NCBI RefSeq assembly: GCF_027451485.1
Contig: NZ_DAIDJE010000208.1
Location: forward strand, 62,001-126,000
Direction: 5' to 3'
Source: Bradyrhizobium sp.
GTDB lineage: Bacteria; Pseudomonadota; Alphaproteobacteria; Rhizobiales; Xanthobacteraceae
DNA: 64,000 nt
Every line of letters starts with the position of its first letter. The stretch's first letter is position 1. Shown one piece after another: positions 9,798 to 19,200 of this stretch. The notes under the pieces were generated by a model. It searched no databases, was not told the DNA's origin, and saw nothing but the letters and a program-made list of their open reading frames with translations. Position numbers and translations under genes: made by a program.

Positions 9798-11294
9798 TCA
9801 GACGCCCGCCATCATCACATACTTGATTTCGAGATATTCCTCGATGCCGTGGTGAGAGCCCTCGCGGCCGAGACCGGATTCCTTGACGCCGCCGAATGGC
9901 GCTACTTCGGTCGTGATCAGGCCGGAGTTGACGCCGACCATCCCCGACTCCAGCGCTTCGGCCACCCGCCACACCCGCCCGAGATCGCGGGCGTAGAAAT
10001 AGGACGCCAGACCAAATGGCGACTTGTTGCACATCGCAATCACGTCGGCTTCGTCCTTGAAGCGGATCACCGGCGCGACCGGCCCGAACGTTTCTTCGCG
10101 CGACACCAGCGCATCCGCCTTCACATCCGAGAGCACGGTCGGCTCAAAGAAGGTACGGCCAAGCGCATGGCGCTTGCCGCCGGTTACGACCTTGGCGCCG
10201 CCCTTCACGGCGTCGGCAATATGCCGCTCGACCTTCTCGATTGCTTCCATGTTGATCAGCGGACCCTGGATGACGCCCTGGTCGGTGCCGTCGCCGATCT
10301 TCATCGCCGCAACCTTCTTGGACAGCTTCTCGACGAATTGATCGTAGATCTTGTCCTGTGCGTAGATGCGATTGGCGCAGACGCAGGTCTGACCCATGTT
10401 GCGGTACTTCGAGACGATCGCACCCTCGACGGCGGCGTCGATATCGGCGTCGTCGAACACGATGAACGGCGCATTGCCGCCAAGCTCGAGCCCGAGCTTC
10501 TTCACGCCGACCGAAGCCTGTTTGTAAAGGATCTTGCCGACCTCGGTCGACCCGGTGAAGCCGACAAAGCGCACCGCCGGATGCTCGCACAACACGAGCC
10601 CGATCGGCGGCGCGTCGCCGGTGATGACGTTGAAGACGCCCTTGGGCACGCCGGCCCCTTCGGCGAGCGCCACCAGCGCCAGGGCGCTGAGCGGCGTTTC
10701 ATTGGCCGGCTTGAGCACCACGGTGCAGCCGGCGGCCAGCGCCGGCGAGACTTTGCGGGTGATCATCGAGCTCGGGAAGTTCCACGGCGTGATCGCCCCG
10801 CACACGCCGATCGGCTGCTTGATCGCCAGCAGGCGGGCGTCGCTGCGCTGGCTCGGGATGGTCTCGCCATAGATGCGGCGAGCTTCCTCCGCGAAGAACT
10901 CGACATAGGCGCCGCCGATATCGACCTCGCCGAGGGCTTCGAACAGCGGCTTACCCTGTTCCGAAGTCAGGATGAGCGCCAGGTCTTCGCGGTTGGCGAC
11001 GATCAAGTCGAACCATTTGCGCAGAATATTCGAGCGCTGTTTGGCGGTGAGCTTCGCCCAAGCTGGAAACGCCCGCTCGGCGGCTTCGACCGCACGGGTC
11101 GCGTCAGCCGCACCCAGTTGGGCGATCCTGGCGATCTCCACGCCGGTGGCGGGATTGGTGACGGGGAATTCGGGTTGCCCGACCCAGGTGCCGTCGATGT
11201 AGCACTGCTCGCGCAGCAGCGAGGGGTCCTTCAGGCGGTCTCGCAAGCTTGCGGCAGCGGACTGGGATGTACGTGCAGCGGCGGTCGGGGTCAT
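9798..11294 (-). CDS. gabD: NAD(P)-dependent succinate-semialdehyde dehydrogenase family protein
   Basis: Aldehyde dehydrogenase of 498 residues, closest in pattern to GabD, which oxidises succinate semialdehyde to succinate at the end of GABA breakdown. The catalytic glutamate lies in LGLELGGNAPFIVFD and the catalytic cysteine in NMGQTCVCANR. The cofactor loop GFTGSTEVGK is present. The start was chosen at 11294 because GGGAG lies seven bases upstream; the frame stays open further upstream. No GABA transaminase gene is adjacent, so the exact substrate is inferred from family similarity only. Confidence 0.88.
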   Translation of the reverse strand: MTPTAAARTSQSAAASLRDRLKDPSLLREQCYIDGTWVGQPEFPVTNPATGVEIARIAQLGAADATRAVEAAERAFPAWAKLTAKQRSNILRKWFDLIVANREDLALILTSEQGKPLFEALGEVDIGGAYVEFFAEEARRIYGETIPSQRSDARLLAIKQPIGVCGAITPWNFPSSMITRKVSPALAAGCTVVLKPANETPLSALALVALAEGAGVPKGVFNVITGDAPPIGLVLCEHPAVRFVGFTGSTEVGKILYKQASVGVKKLGLELGGNAPFIVFDDADIDAAVEGAIVSKYRNMGQTCVCANRIYAQDKIYDQFVEKLSKKVAAMKIGDGTDQGVIQGPLINMEAIEKVERHIADAVKGGAKVVTGGKRHALGRTFFEPTVLSDVKADALVSREETFGPVAPVIRFKDEADVIAMCNKSPFGLASYFYARDLGRVWRVAEALESGMVGVNSGLITTEVAPFGGVKESGLGREGSHHGIEEYLEIKYVMMAGV

Positions 11295-11432
11295 GGCCTT
11301 ACTCCCAAGGATTTTCTGGTCCGGCCCCATATAGGCCGGAACCGGCCGCAATGCACGGTCCGCCCGCGCGGCAGCCGCATCAATCCGACGTGCGAAAATC
11401 GCAGGGGCGGGAGACGGTCCAGGCGGCCGCAA

Positions 11433-11753
11433 TCAGGCCGCGCCGCTCAGATAGGTTTCACGCCGCCCAATCATGCGCTCGGCTGCCGCCTTGGCATCCG
11501 CCTTCGTGGACGTCGCGCAGGTGCGATATTCGAGATCGGGCATCTGGGCCGGCCCGCGGCGGCTGAACCAGGATCTGGCAGCCATCGGCAGCAACGCCAG
11601 CGCCTGTGCGACATTGTCGACCGCGCCGAAGGAATGCAGCGCACCGGTCGCCGCAAAACGGACTTCGTAAATGCCCGGCGAGATCGGTGCTTCGAGGTTC
11701 TCACCGCGTCCGGCCCGAGGGTACCGTTTCCATTCGCTCCAGGTGGTGATCAT
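11433..11753 (-). CDS. Small conserved hypothetical protein
   Basis: Encodes 106 residues beginning MITTWSEWKRYPRAGRGE. The start at 11753 has GAGGG eight bases upstream; an in-frame ATG at 11786 is less likely. The protein is basic and has no membrane segment or signal peptide. I do not recognise a domain. It lies 138 bases upstream of the aldehyde dehydrogenase on the same strand. Codon usage is typical of the neighbourhood, which supports it being a real gene. Confidence 0.6.
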   Translation of the reverse strand: MITTWSEWKRYPRAGRGENLEAPISPGIYEVRFAATGALHSFGAVDNVAQALALLPMAARSWFSRRGPAQMPDLEYRTCATSTKADAKAAAERMIGRRETYLSGAA

Positions 11754-12089
11754 CCGACGTCCCTCAATGCCTCGGCAATGCCACACTTTATTTGGTGCAA
11801 AGGCGGATCAATTGCAACGCGTACGCTGCATTTTCGCTTTGATGTGAACGCATTACTGAGGATGCGGCAGGGAATTTGTCCCAAAACGATCCGTGCCGCC
11901 AATCGAATCTGGCCCAAGATGCGGTCTGATTGGTGGAAAATTGTGGCATCTGTGGCGAGACAAAATGCGCAAGCTGTTGCCTGGTTCCAGCCGTTCACGA
12001 GATCGCGACCGGAATGCCGCGCGCTTGCGGCGGCAAATATCGGGGAGGATGATCACGCACTCTAAAAAAATAACCTAGGAGGTAACCCC
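11754..12089. promoter_or_regulatory. Divergent intergenic region before the serine hydrolase gene
   Basis: 336 bases between the leftward hypothetical gene and the rightward hydrolase. It must hold promoters for both, but I cannot assign them confidently. At the right end AGGAGGT (12077-12083) is a perfect ribosome site six bases before ATG 12090, unusually strong compared with other genes here. Confidence 0.5.
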
Positions 12090-13283
12090 ATGCAAAGCAA
12101 AGCCCAGATCGATCATGTTCTGCGTCAGAAGAGCGATGCCTTGGAAATTCCCGGGGTCGTTGCCGTGGCCGCCAGCGGCAGTGAGGTGATTTATCAGGGC
12201 GCATTCGGCAAGCGCGACCTGTCCAAACCAGATGCCATGACGACGGACAGCGTGTTCTGGATCGCCTCGATGACCAAGGCGATTACGACTGCGGCGGCGA
12301 TGCAACTCGTCGAACAGGGCAAGCTGGCGCTGGACGAGCCGGTCGGCAAGCTGTTGCCCGATCTCGCCGCACCGCAGGTGCTCGAAGGATTCGATGCCGA
12401 CGGCGAGCCACAGCTGCGGCCAGCCAACGGCGCCATCACGCTGCGCCACCTCATGACGCACACCGCGGGCTTTTGCTACGACATGTGGAACGGCGACATG
12501 GGGACCTATTTGGCAAAAGCCAATATCCCCGGCATCATCACCTGCCAGCATGCCGCGCTGAAAACCCCGATCGCCTCCGATCCCGGCACCCGCTGGGAAT
12601 ACGGCACCAATATCGATTTTGTCGGCAAGGCGGTGGAAGCGGTCAGCGGCAAAAAGCTCGATGCCTATCTGCGCGACCATCTGTTTGCGCCGCTCGGCAT
12701 GAACGACACCGGTTTCAAGCTGACGGACTCCATGCGCGAACGGCTGGTCGGCATGCATGCGCGGGACGCCGACGGCTCGCTGTCATCGATCGAGTTCGAG
12801 CTCGAGCAGAATCCGGAATTCCACATGGGTGGCGGAGGCCTCTATGGCACCGCCGGCGACTATATCAAGTTCACGCAGATGATCCTCAACAAGGGGCGCG
12901 GCAACGGCAATCAAGTACTCAAACCCGAAACCGTCGCCATGATGGGTCAGAACCACATCGGCGACCTTGTCGTGACCAAGATGATTTCGGCGGCGCCGCC
13001 ATACACCAACGATGTCGATCTCTACCCGGGCATGGTCAAGAAGTGGGGACTTTCCTTCCTGATCACGACCGAGCAGACGCCGGAAGGCCGCAGTCCCGGC
13101 AGCCTCGCCTGGGCTGGTCTTGCCAACACCTATTACTGGATCGATCCGGCCCGAGACGTGACCGGCGTGATCCTGATGCAGGTGCTGCCGTTCGCCGATG
13201 AAACGTGTCTGGAAGCCTTCGCCGGATTCGAGCGTGGCGTCTATGATGGGCTAGACGCCACGACGGGGCGCAAAGCAGCGTAG
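12090..13283 (+). CDS. Serine hydrolase, class C beta-lactamase/EstB-like family
   Basis: A 397-residue enzyme of the penicillin-recognising serine hydrolase family, probably an esterase (family VIII) rather than a true beta-lactamase. The nucleophile Ser60 and Lys63 are in IASMTKAIT, and a Tyr-x-Asn equivalent is in WEYGTNIDFVG. There is no signal peptide, so it acts in the cytoplasm, which argues against a role in antibiotic resistance. Its very strong ribosome site implies efficient translation. It is convergent with the PfkB kinase gene. Confidence 0.85.
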   Translation: MQSKAQIDHVLRQKSDALEIPGVVAVAASGSEVIYQGAFGKRDLSKPDAMTTDSVFWIASMTKAITTAAAMQLVEQGKLALDEPVGKLLPDLAAPQVLEGFDADGEPQLRPANGAITLRHLMTHTAGFCYDMWNGDMGTYLAKANIPGIITCQHAALKTPIASDPGTRWEYGTNIDFVGKAVEAVSGKKLDAYLRDHLFAPLGMNDTGFKLTDSMRERLVGMHARDADGSLSSIEFELEQNPEFHMGGGGLYGTAGDYIKFTQMILNKGRGNGNQVLKPETVAMMGQNHIGDLVVTKMISAAPPYTNDVDLYPGMVKKWGLSFLITTEQTPEGRSPGSLAWAGLANTYYWIDPARDVTGVILMQVLPFADETCLEAFAGFERGVYDGLDATTGRKAA

Positions 13284-13291
13284 CTTCACAG

Positions 13292-13323
13292 CCGTCGTGC
13301 CCGGCCCTAACCGGACATGACGG
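13292..13323. repeat. Imperfect 13-bp hairpin between convergent genes
   Basis: Arms CCGTCGTGCCCGG (13292-13304) and CCGGACATGACGG (13311-13323) pair with two mismatches or G-U pairs around a CCCTAA loop. No T-run follows. The sequence resembles the GTCATG-CCGG palindromes found elsewhere in this window. It could serve as a transcript end between the convergent hydrolase and kinase genes. Confidence 0.6.
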
Positions 13324-13336
13324 ACTGTCGCGTGGC

Positions 13337-14338
13337 TTAAACCGGCAATCCGTTTTGCTGCGCCAGTTCCTTCAGTGACACCTGCGGCCGCGCGCCGATG
13401 TGCTGGATCACCTCGGCCGCGGCGAGCGCGCCGAGGCGACCGGCATTCTCATGACCCGCGCCGCGCGAGAGGCCGAACAGGAAGCCTGCCGCGAACAGAT
13501 CGCCCGCCCCCGTCGTATCGACGAGCCGCTCGATCGGAAATGCCGGGACCGCCGTCACGCCGTCCTTTGCAGCGACGACGCAGCCCTTCTCGCTCCGGGT
13601 CACCACACCAAGACCGATATCGCCGCGCAATTGCTTGAGTGCGGTGTCGAAATCAGCTGTCTGGTAAAGCGAATGCAGTTCGGCCTCGTTGGCGAAGACG
13701 AGATCGACCGTGCCGCTACGCATCAACTCGAGGAATTCGTCGCGATAACGGTCGACGCAAAAAGAATCCGACAAGGTCAGCGCAACCTGACGGCCCGCTT
13801 TGTGCGCGATCGTCGCCGCCTTCACAAAGGCTTCCTTGGCGCTTTTGGGGTCCCACAAATAACCCTCGAGATAAAGGATCGCGGATGCCGAGATCTGATC
13901 GGCATCGATATCGGCCGGCGTCAGTTCCTGGGCCGCGCCGAGATATGTGTTCATGGTGCGCTCGCCGTCGCCCGTCACCAAAATATAAGAGCAGCCGGTC
14001 GCGGGACCGTCAGCCGCCGCCCTGGTTTCGAATGTGACGCCTGCGGCGCGGATGTCATGCGCATAGAGACGTCCGATCTGGTCGTCCTTAACTTTGCCGA
14101 CGTAGGCGGCGCGGGCCCCGAGGCTGGCGATGCCGACTATGGTGTTGGCCGCCGATCCGCCCGACATCTCGGTTGCCGTTCCCATCTCGCGATAGATCGC
14201 CGCCGCGCGCTCCTCGTCGATTAGCGACATGCCGCCCTTGGTCATGCCGTGGCGGATCAAAAAACCCTCGTCGGTCTGCACCAATACGTCGAAAATGGCA
14301 TTGCCGATCCCGAGCACGTCGTATTTCGCGGGGGTCAT
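13337..14338 (-). CDS. PfkB family carbohydrate/adenosine kinase
   Basis: A 333-residue ribokinase-fold kinase, often annotated as adenosine kinase in rhizobia. The N-terminal part has GMSLID and the substrate-binding glycine run MSGGSAANTIVGIASLGA. The second PfkB signature DTTGAGDLFAAGFLFG near residue 285 holds the catalytic Asp and anion hole. It stands alone, convergent with the serine hydrolase and divergent from murJ. Whether it phosphorylates adenosine or a sugar cannot be decided from the sequence. Confidence 0.87.
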   Translation of the reverse strand: MTPAKYDVLGIGNAIFDVLVQTDEGFLIRHGMTKGGMSLIDEERAAAIYREMGTATEMSGGSAANTIVGIASLGARAAYVGKVKDDQIGRLYAHDIRAAGVTFETRAAADGPATGCSYILVTGDGERTMNTYLGAAQELTPADIDADQISASAILYLEGYLWDPKSAKEAFVKAATIAHKAGRQVALTLSDSFCVDRYRDEFLELMRSGTVDLVFANEAELHSLYQTADFDTALKQLRGDIGLGVVTRSEKGCVVAAKDGVTAVPAFPIERLVDTTGAGDLFAAGFLFGLSRGAGHENAGRLGALAAAEVIQHIGARPQVSLKELAQQNGLPV

Positions 14339-14440
14339 GTCGCTGTCCTGATGAGGCGTCCAGTTGATGGGTGTAGCCGCCTATCACGATCGCGGCGCGA
14401 GAGGCAAACTCAAATCGACCCTTCTGCTATAGAAGAGCCG

Positions 14441-15982
14441 ATGATTCGCCCGTTTCTCACGGTCTCGATGGGGACGCTGGCCTCGCGGCTGCTCGGCTTT
14501 GCGCGCGACGCCATGGTCGCGGCGCTGCTTGGCGCTGGACCTGTGGCCGACGCCTTTCTGCTGGCGTTTCAGCTCGTCAATGTGGTGCGCCGGCTCCTGA
14601 CCGAAGGCGCTCTGAACAACGCCCTGGTGCCGATCTGGCTCGCCGCAAAGGAGACGAAAGGCACAAACGCAGCCAGCGCCTTTGCCGGCCGGGTGCTGGG
14701 CACCATCAGCATGGCGCTGATCGCCGCAACTCTCGCGGCAGGACTGTTGATGCCTCTGATCATCGCGGCGCTGGCGCCAGGCTTTGCCACGACAACCCTG
14801 CAGCTCGCCGTGAACGATGCCCGCCTGATGCTGCCGTATCTGGCTTTTGCCGGACCGGCGACGGTGACAATGGCGCTATTGAATGCGCAAGGCCGCTTCG
14901 CGCTGACGGCGTTCGCGCCGCTGTTTTTCAATGGCACCCTGATCGCGGTGATGGTCGTCCTTCTCTTCCGGCGATGGGATGAATTTCATGCAGGATTTGG
15001 CATCGCCGCTACGGTCGGCGTCGCCGGCCTGATGCAGTTGTTGATCTTGATCTTGCGATCGCGCGGCAGCCATTTCGCGACACCACTGCGCGTCGCCTTC
15101 GATTCCGAGATGCGCGGCTTTGTGGCCCGGGCAGTTCCCGGAATGGTGGCCGGCGCCGGACCACAGCTATTGATCGTGGTGGGCGCGATCGTCGCATCGA
15201 GCTCATCATCCGCCGTGTCCTGGCTCTATTTTGCCAACCGTCTGATCGAGCTGCCGCTCGGGATCGTGGGCGTTGCCGTCGGCGCCGTGCTGGTGCCCGA
15301 ACTGGCGCGCACCGTACATGCCGATGATCAAAGCGCAACGATTCACGCCCAATCGCGCGGGCTCGAACTTGCAACCGGGCTGGCCCTTCCGGCCGCGCTT
15401 GGACTGATCGCGTTGAGCGAGCCGGTGGTGCGGTTGCTGTTCCAGCACGGCGCATTTGTCGCGAGCGACACCACGGGCACCGCGCAGGCGCTGGCATGGC
15501 TTGCGCTCGCACTCCCGGCACAGGTGTTAACCAAGGCGACCTCGCCTGCATTCTTCGCCCGCGGCGATACTGTCACGCCGCTGTGGGCGACACTCAAGGG
15601 CCTTGCGGTCACGATCGTTGTCGCCGTCATGCTCGACCGGTCGTTCGGCATCCGCGGCATCTCGGTCGCGATCGCGCTCGGCGCCTGGAGCGGCGCGCTG
15701 TCGCTGATCCGGCGAAGTCTCACCACATTCGGTTTCTCGATCGACGCCGCCGCTCGGCACCGTCTGCCGCGGATCGTTGCTGCGGCGCTCGCGATGGGCG
15801 GCTTGTTGTGGCTGGCCGTCCCGTTCGTGCTGTCGTCGGCCGATCCATCCGGGCCTCTGCATTTACTCCTGGTGGCCGCGCTCATTGCAGGGGGAATCGC
15901 CCTCTACGGCCTGTTCCTTAGCCTGCTTGGCGTTATTGACTGGAATGAAGCGATCCGCGCAGTGCGCCGAACCGGCGTCTGA
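14441..15982 (+). CDS. murJ: Lipid II flippase MurJ
   Basis: Inner-membrane MOP-superfamily flippase that carries lipid II across the membrane for peptidoglycan synthesis. It has 513 residues and about 14 hydrophobic segments. The N-terminal signature MGTLASRLLGFARDAMVAALLG and GPVADAFLLAFQLVNVVRRL are typical. The start at 14441 puts the conserved SRxxGFxRD motif at the usual position; the open frame begins earlier, at 14249, but that part is not MurJ-like. trpS follows after about 95 bases. Confidence 0.93.
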   Translation: MIRPFLTVSMGTLASRLLGFARDAMVAALLGAGPVADAFLLAFQLVNVVRRLLTEGALNNALVPIWLAAKETKGTNAASAFAGRVLGTISMALIAATLAAGLLMPLIIAALAPGFATTTLQLAVNDARLMLPYLAFAGPATVTMALLNAQGRFALTAFAPLFFNGTLIAVMVVLLFRRWDEFHAGFGIAATVGVAGLMQLLILILRSRGSHFATPLRVAFDSEMRGFVARAVPGMVAGAGPQLLIVVGAIVASSSSSAVSWLYFANRLIELPLGIVGVAVGAVLVPELARTVHADDQSATIHAQSRGLELATGLALPAALGLIALSEPVVRLLFQHGAFVASDTTGTAQALAWLALALPAQVLTKATSPAFFARGDTVTPLWATLKGLAVTIVVAVMLDRSFGIRGISVAIALGAWSGALSLIRRSLTTFGFSIDAAARHRLPRIVAAALAMGGLLWLAVPFVLSSADPSGPLHLLLVAALIAGGIALYGLFLSLLGVIDWNEAIRAVRRTGV

Positions 15983-16077
15983 AAGCTTGCGCAGGGCGGA
16001 CTTGCATGGCAATGGACGGCGCAAGACGCTGTGACCCGTGTCGGTTGCCGCGATACGAAGCCCCTCGGAAACTGACC

Positions 16078-17130
16078 ATGGCGATTGTTGAACGGGTTTT
16101 TTCAGGCGTGCAGCCGACCGGTAACCTGCATCTCGGCAATTATCTCGGCGCGATCGTCAACTTCGTGAAGTTGCAGGAAACGCACAACTGCATCTATTGC
16201 GTCGTCGACCTGCATGCGATCACGCAAGGCATCGACGTGTGGGGTGGCCCCGCCCAGCTTGCGCGCAACACGCGCGAAGTGACCGCGGCCTTCATCGCCT
16301 CAGGCATCGATCCAAAGAAGCATATCGTGTTCAACCAGAGCCAGGTGACCGGCCACACCGAGCTCACCTGGATCTTCAACTGCGTCGCGCGGGTCGGCTG
16401 GCTGAACCGAATGACCCAGTTCAAGGAAAAAGCCGGCAAGGACCGTGAAAACGCGTCCGTGGGACTTTATGATTATCCGGTGTTGATGGCGGCGGACATC
16501 CTGCTCTACCGCGCCACGCACGTTCCGGTCGGCGAAGACCAGAAGCAGCACCTCGAACTCTCCCGCGATATCGCGCAAAAGTTCAACAACGACTTCGGCG
16601 ATTCGATCCGCAGGCACGGCTTCAATGAAGGCCTGTTCTTTCCCCAGCCGGAGCCGCTGATCACGGGTCCGGCGACACGGGTGATGAGCTTGCGCGACGG
16701 CACCAAGAAAATGTCGAAATCCGACCCCTCCGATTATTCGCGGATCAATCTGACGGACGATGCCGACACGATCGCGCAGAAGATCCGCAAGGCGAAGACC
16801 GACCCTGAGCCGTTGCCGTCGGAAGAAAAGGGTCTGGAGGCGCGGCCGGAAGCCGACAATCTGGTCGGAATCTTTGCGGCATTATCCGCCCGCAGCAAGG
16901 CCGACGTGCTTGGCGAATTCGGGGGCGGACAGTTCTCCAGCTTCAAGAATTCGCTGGTGGAGCTTTGTGTTACAAAACTGTCGCCGGTTGCATCCGAAAT
17001 GAAGCGGCTGGTGGCGGATCCCGGATATGTCGACGGCGTTCTGGTGGATGGCGCCGACCGGGCGCGGGCGATCGCCGACGAAACCATGGAACTGACGCGG
17101 GACATCGTCGGCTTTATCCGAAAGCATTAG
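16078..17130 (+). CDS. trpS: Tryptophan--tRNA ligase
   Basis: Class I aminoacyl-tRNA synthetase that charges tRNA-Trp. The protein has 350 residues, slightly longer than the roughly 330 typical of bacterial TrpS. The HIGH-type motif is HLGN at residues 18-21 (QPTGNLHLGNYLG), and the KMSKS loop is KKMSKSDPSDYSR. The start at 16078 gives the conventional MAIVERVFSGVQPTG N-terminus; the frame upstream is not conserved-looking. murJ-trpS-usp-nfu run in the same direction. Confidence 0.95.
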   Translation: MAIVERVFSGVQPTGNLHLGNYLGAIVNFVKLQETHNCIYCVVDLHAITQGIDVWGGPAQLARNTREVTAAFIASGIDPKKHIVFNQSQVTGHTELTWIFNCVARVGWLNRMTQFKEKAGKDRENASVGLYDYPVLMAADILLYRATHVPVGEDQKQHLELSRDIAQKFNNDFGDSIRRHGFNEGLFFPQPEPLITGPATRVMSLRDGTKKMSKSDPSDYSRINLTDDADTIAQKIRKAKTDPEPLPSEEKGLEARPEADNLVGIFAALSARSKADVLGEFGGGQFSSFKNSLVELCVTKLSPVASEMKRLVADPGYVDGVLVDGADRARAIADETMELTRDIVGFIRKH

Positions 17131-17248
17131 TTCCGCGTCATCTCGCGGCGCACTCATTCGGTTTTCCGGAAAACCCCGCCGCCTCCCTGCTTGTCGTCGA
17201 TGGCTGCGCCGTGGCACCATGTGAGCTGGTTGCAGCTTCGGAACACGC

Positions 17249-17743
17249 ATGGTCACCCAGCGACGCAGCTACGAGACGGGTCACAAGCCGAAATGTCTGG
17301 TTATCGTTGACGACACCGAGGAAGGGGACCGCGCGGTTCACTATGCGAGCCGCTGGGCGGTGAGGGCCGGCGGAAGCGTGGTGATGCTGCGTATCGTCGA
17401 GATCGAAAACCAGAATCAACAGTGGCTGGGCGTCGCCGACATCATGCGCGCCGAGGCTCTGGAAGAGGCGAATGCCGCGCTCGATCGCGCCAGCGGCCGC
17501 GCCAACGGCATTGCAGCGATCACGCCGGAGCGGGTGATCCGCGAAGGCGATCCCACCGAGCAGATGATCGACGTGATCGAAAAGGACGTCGATATCGTCA
17601 TGCTGGTATTGGCCGCCAATCCGGGCCCCGAGGGCCCGGGACCGATCATCACCGCCATGGCCAATGCGGTTGGCACCTTCCCGGTACCGGTCGTCATCGT
17701 TCCCGGCGACCTCTCGGGCGCGCAAATTGACGCGCTTTCATAA
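17249..17743 (+). CDS. Universal stress protein (UspA) family
   Basis: A single-domain Usp of 164 residues with the alpha/beta start CLVIVDDTEEGDRAVHYASRWA. The usual ATP-binding pattern near the C-terminus (G-x2-G-x9-G-S/T) is not evident; the segment reads AANPGPEGPGPIITAMANAV, so it may be of the type that does not bind ATP. It lies between trpS and the nfu gene. Confidence 0.88.
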   Translation: MVTQRRSYETGHKPKCLVIVDDTEEGDRAVHYASRWAVRAGGSVVMLRIVEIENQNQQWLGVADIMRAEALEEANAALDRASGRANGIAAITPERVIREGDPTEQMIDVIEKDVDIVMLVLAANPGPEGPGPIITAMANAVGTFPVPVVIVPGDLSGAQIDALS

Positions 17744-17842
17744 AGGTTTAGGCGGGATTTTCGCCCTTGACCGTGCTTTCCTGATCGCCATCTGATAGAC
17801 ACACCTCACACGCCAGTTTAACTGGCGATGCCGGAGAGATTC

Positions 17843-18412
17843 ATGTTTATCCAGACCGAAGCGACGCCCAATCCCGCTACCCTGAAGTTCATTCCGGGCC
17901 GCACCGTGCTCGACGGCGGCACCATGGAATTCTCGAACCGCGAATCCGCCAGCCGCTCGCCGCTTGCCGAACGGCTGTTCAGTGTCCCGGGCGTGAAGAG
18001 CGTTTTTTACGGATCCGACTTCGTCACCGTCACTAAGGACGACAGCGACTGGCAACACCTGAAGCCCGCGATCCTGGGCGCCATCATGGAGCACTATATG
18101 TCGGGAGCGCCGCTGCTGGCCGACGGCGCGGTGGGCGGCGATGACACGAGTGACGAGGCGGACGAGTTTTTCGACGAAGCCGACGCTGAAACGGTGGACA
18201 TGATCAAGGACCTGATCGAAACGCGCGTGCGGCCGGCAGTCGCCAATGACGGCGGCGACATCACCTTCCGCGGCTTCAAGGATGGCATCGTCTATCTCAA
18301 CATGAAGGGCGCCTGCTCGGGCTGCCCCTCATCAACCGCGACCTTGCAGCATGGCATCCAGAACCTGCTCAGGCATTTCGTGCCCGAGGTGAACGAAGTG
18401 CGGCCGATGTGA
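17843..18412 (+). CDS. Nfu-type iron-sulfur cluster carrier protein
   Basis: A 189-residue protein with an N-terminal Nfu scaffold domain (MFIQTEATPNPATLKFIPGR) and a C-terminal NifU-like domain. The cluster-binding Cys-x2-Cys is in GACSGCPSSTATLQ. It resembles mitochondrial NFU1, which hands 4Fe-4S clusters to targets such as lipoate synthase. The start at 17843 is preceded by GGAGAG (17833-17838); an in-frame ATG at 17828 overlaps that site and is unlikely. The acidic linker around residues 95-115 joins the two domains. Confidence 0.92.
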   Translation: MFIQTEATPNPATLKFIPGRTVLDGGTMEFSNRESASRSPLAERLFSVPGVKSVFYGSDFVTVTKDDSDWQHLKPAILGAIMEHYMSGAPLLADGAVGGDDTSDEADEFFDEADAETVDMIKDLIETRVRPAVANDGGDITFRGFKDGIVYLNMKGACSGCPSSTATLQHGIQNLLRHFVPEVNEVRPM

Positions 18413-18423
18413 AAGGGACGAAT

Positions 18424-18500
18424 GGGGAACAGCGAATGGCGAGCAGAGATGAGAGACCCTGACGTTCTCTTGGCGATTCAAGGTTCGCTATTCGCTCCCC
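18424..18500. repeat. Imperfect inverted repeat ahead of tsaB
   Basis: The left arm (18424-18442, GGGGAACAGCGAATGGCGA) pairs with TCGCTATTCGCTCCCC (18485-18500), with a small bulge and one mismatch. The right arm ends two bases before the tsaB start, where no ribosome site is visible. It resembles GCGAATAGCGA-type palindromes scattered in Bradyrhizobium genomes, from memory. Confidence 0.65.
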
Positions 18501-18501
18501 A

Positions 18502-19200
18502 ATGCTGATCCTTGCCATCGACACGGCTCTTGATGCCTGCGCTGCTGCGGTGCTCGATACCGAGACCGGCAAACTGATCGCACAGGAATCACAGGCCATG
18601 AAGCGCGGGCACGCCGAAGCGCTGATGCCGCTGATCGGACGTGTGATGGGCGCATCCGGAGTAGCTTTCAAAGGGCTCGGCCGTATCGCTGTGACCGCCG
18701 GGCCGGGAAGCTTTACCGGGCTTCGGGTCGGCCTGTCGGCGGCGCGCGGCATTGCACTGGCAGCCAATATACCTGCGGTCGGCGTCTCGACGCTGGCAGC
18801 CTATGCCGCGCCGATCGTCAGCCAGAACGCCGAACACCCCGTGGTATCGGCGATCGATGCCCGGCACGACCACGTCTATCTGCAGGTCGTCAGCGGCAAT
18901 GGGAGCGCGCTGGTCCGGCCCCGCGTGGCGCCGATCGCGGAAGCGCTCAACACCTGGCAGTTTGGCGCGCCGCATCTGGTCGGCAATGCCGCAGGCATGG
19001 TCGCCGAGCGCTGGCCTGAGCATGCGGTTGCCCCGTTTAAGGTCGATGCGCAACCGGCCCCGGACATTTCCTGGGTCGGATGGCTTGGAGCTGCCGTCAG
19101 TCCCGATACCGCCCCGGCGCGCCCGTTTTATTTGCGGGCCCCTGACGTCAAGCCGCCGAAGGCGCAACTCGCCGGCGGCGTGCCGCCTGTTTCACCATGA
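18502..19200 (+). CDS. tsaB: tRNA threonylcarbamoyladenosine biosynthesis protein TsaB
   Basis: A 232-residue ASKHA-fold protein that partners TsaD and TsaE in making t6A37 in ANN-decoding tRNAs. The N-terminal MLILAIDTALDACAAAVLD and the motif TAGPGSFTGLRVGLSAARG are characteristic. It overlaps rimI by four bases (ATGA), a common alphaproteobacterial arrangement. No Shine-Dalgarno sequence is obvious, and the imperfect palindrome immediately upstream could influence translation. Confidence 0.93.
   Translation: MLILAIDTALDACAAAVLDTETGKLIAQESQAMKRGHAEALMPLIGRVMGASGVAFKGLGRIAVTAGPGSFTGLRVGLSAARGIALAANIPAVGVSTLAAYAAPIVSQNAEHPVVSAIDARHDHVYLQVVSGNGSALVRPRVAPIAEALNTWQFGAPHLVGNAAGMVAERWPEHAVAPFKVDAQPAPDISWVGWLGAAVSPDTAPARPFYLRAPDVKPPKAQLAGGVPPVSP

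Noticed and set aside
9777..12065. 762-codon open frame on the plus strand
   Set aside because: Antisense shadow of the gabD-like gene; no recognisable domain and no ribosome site.
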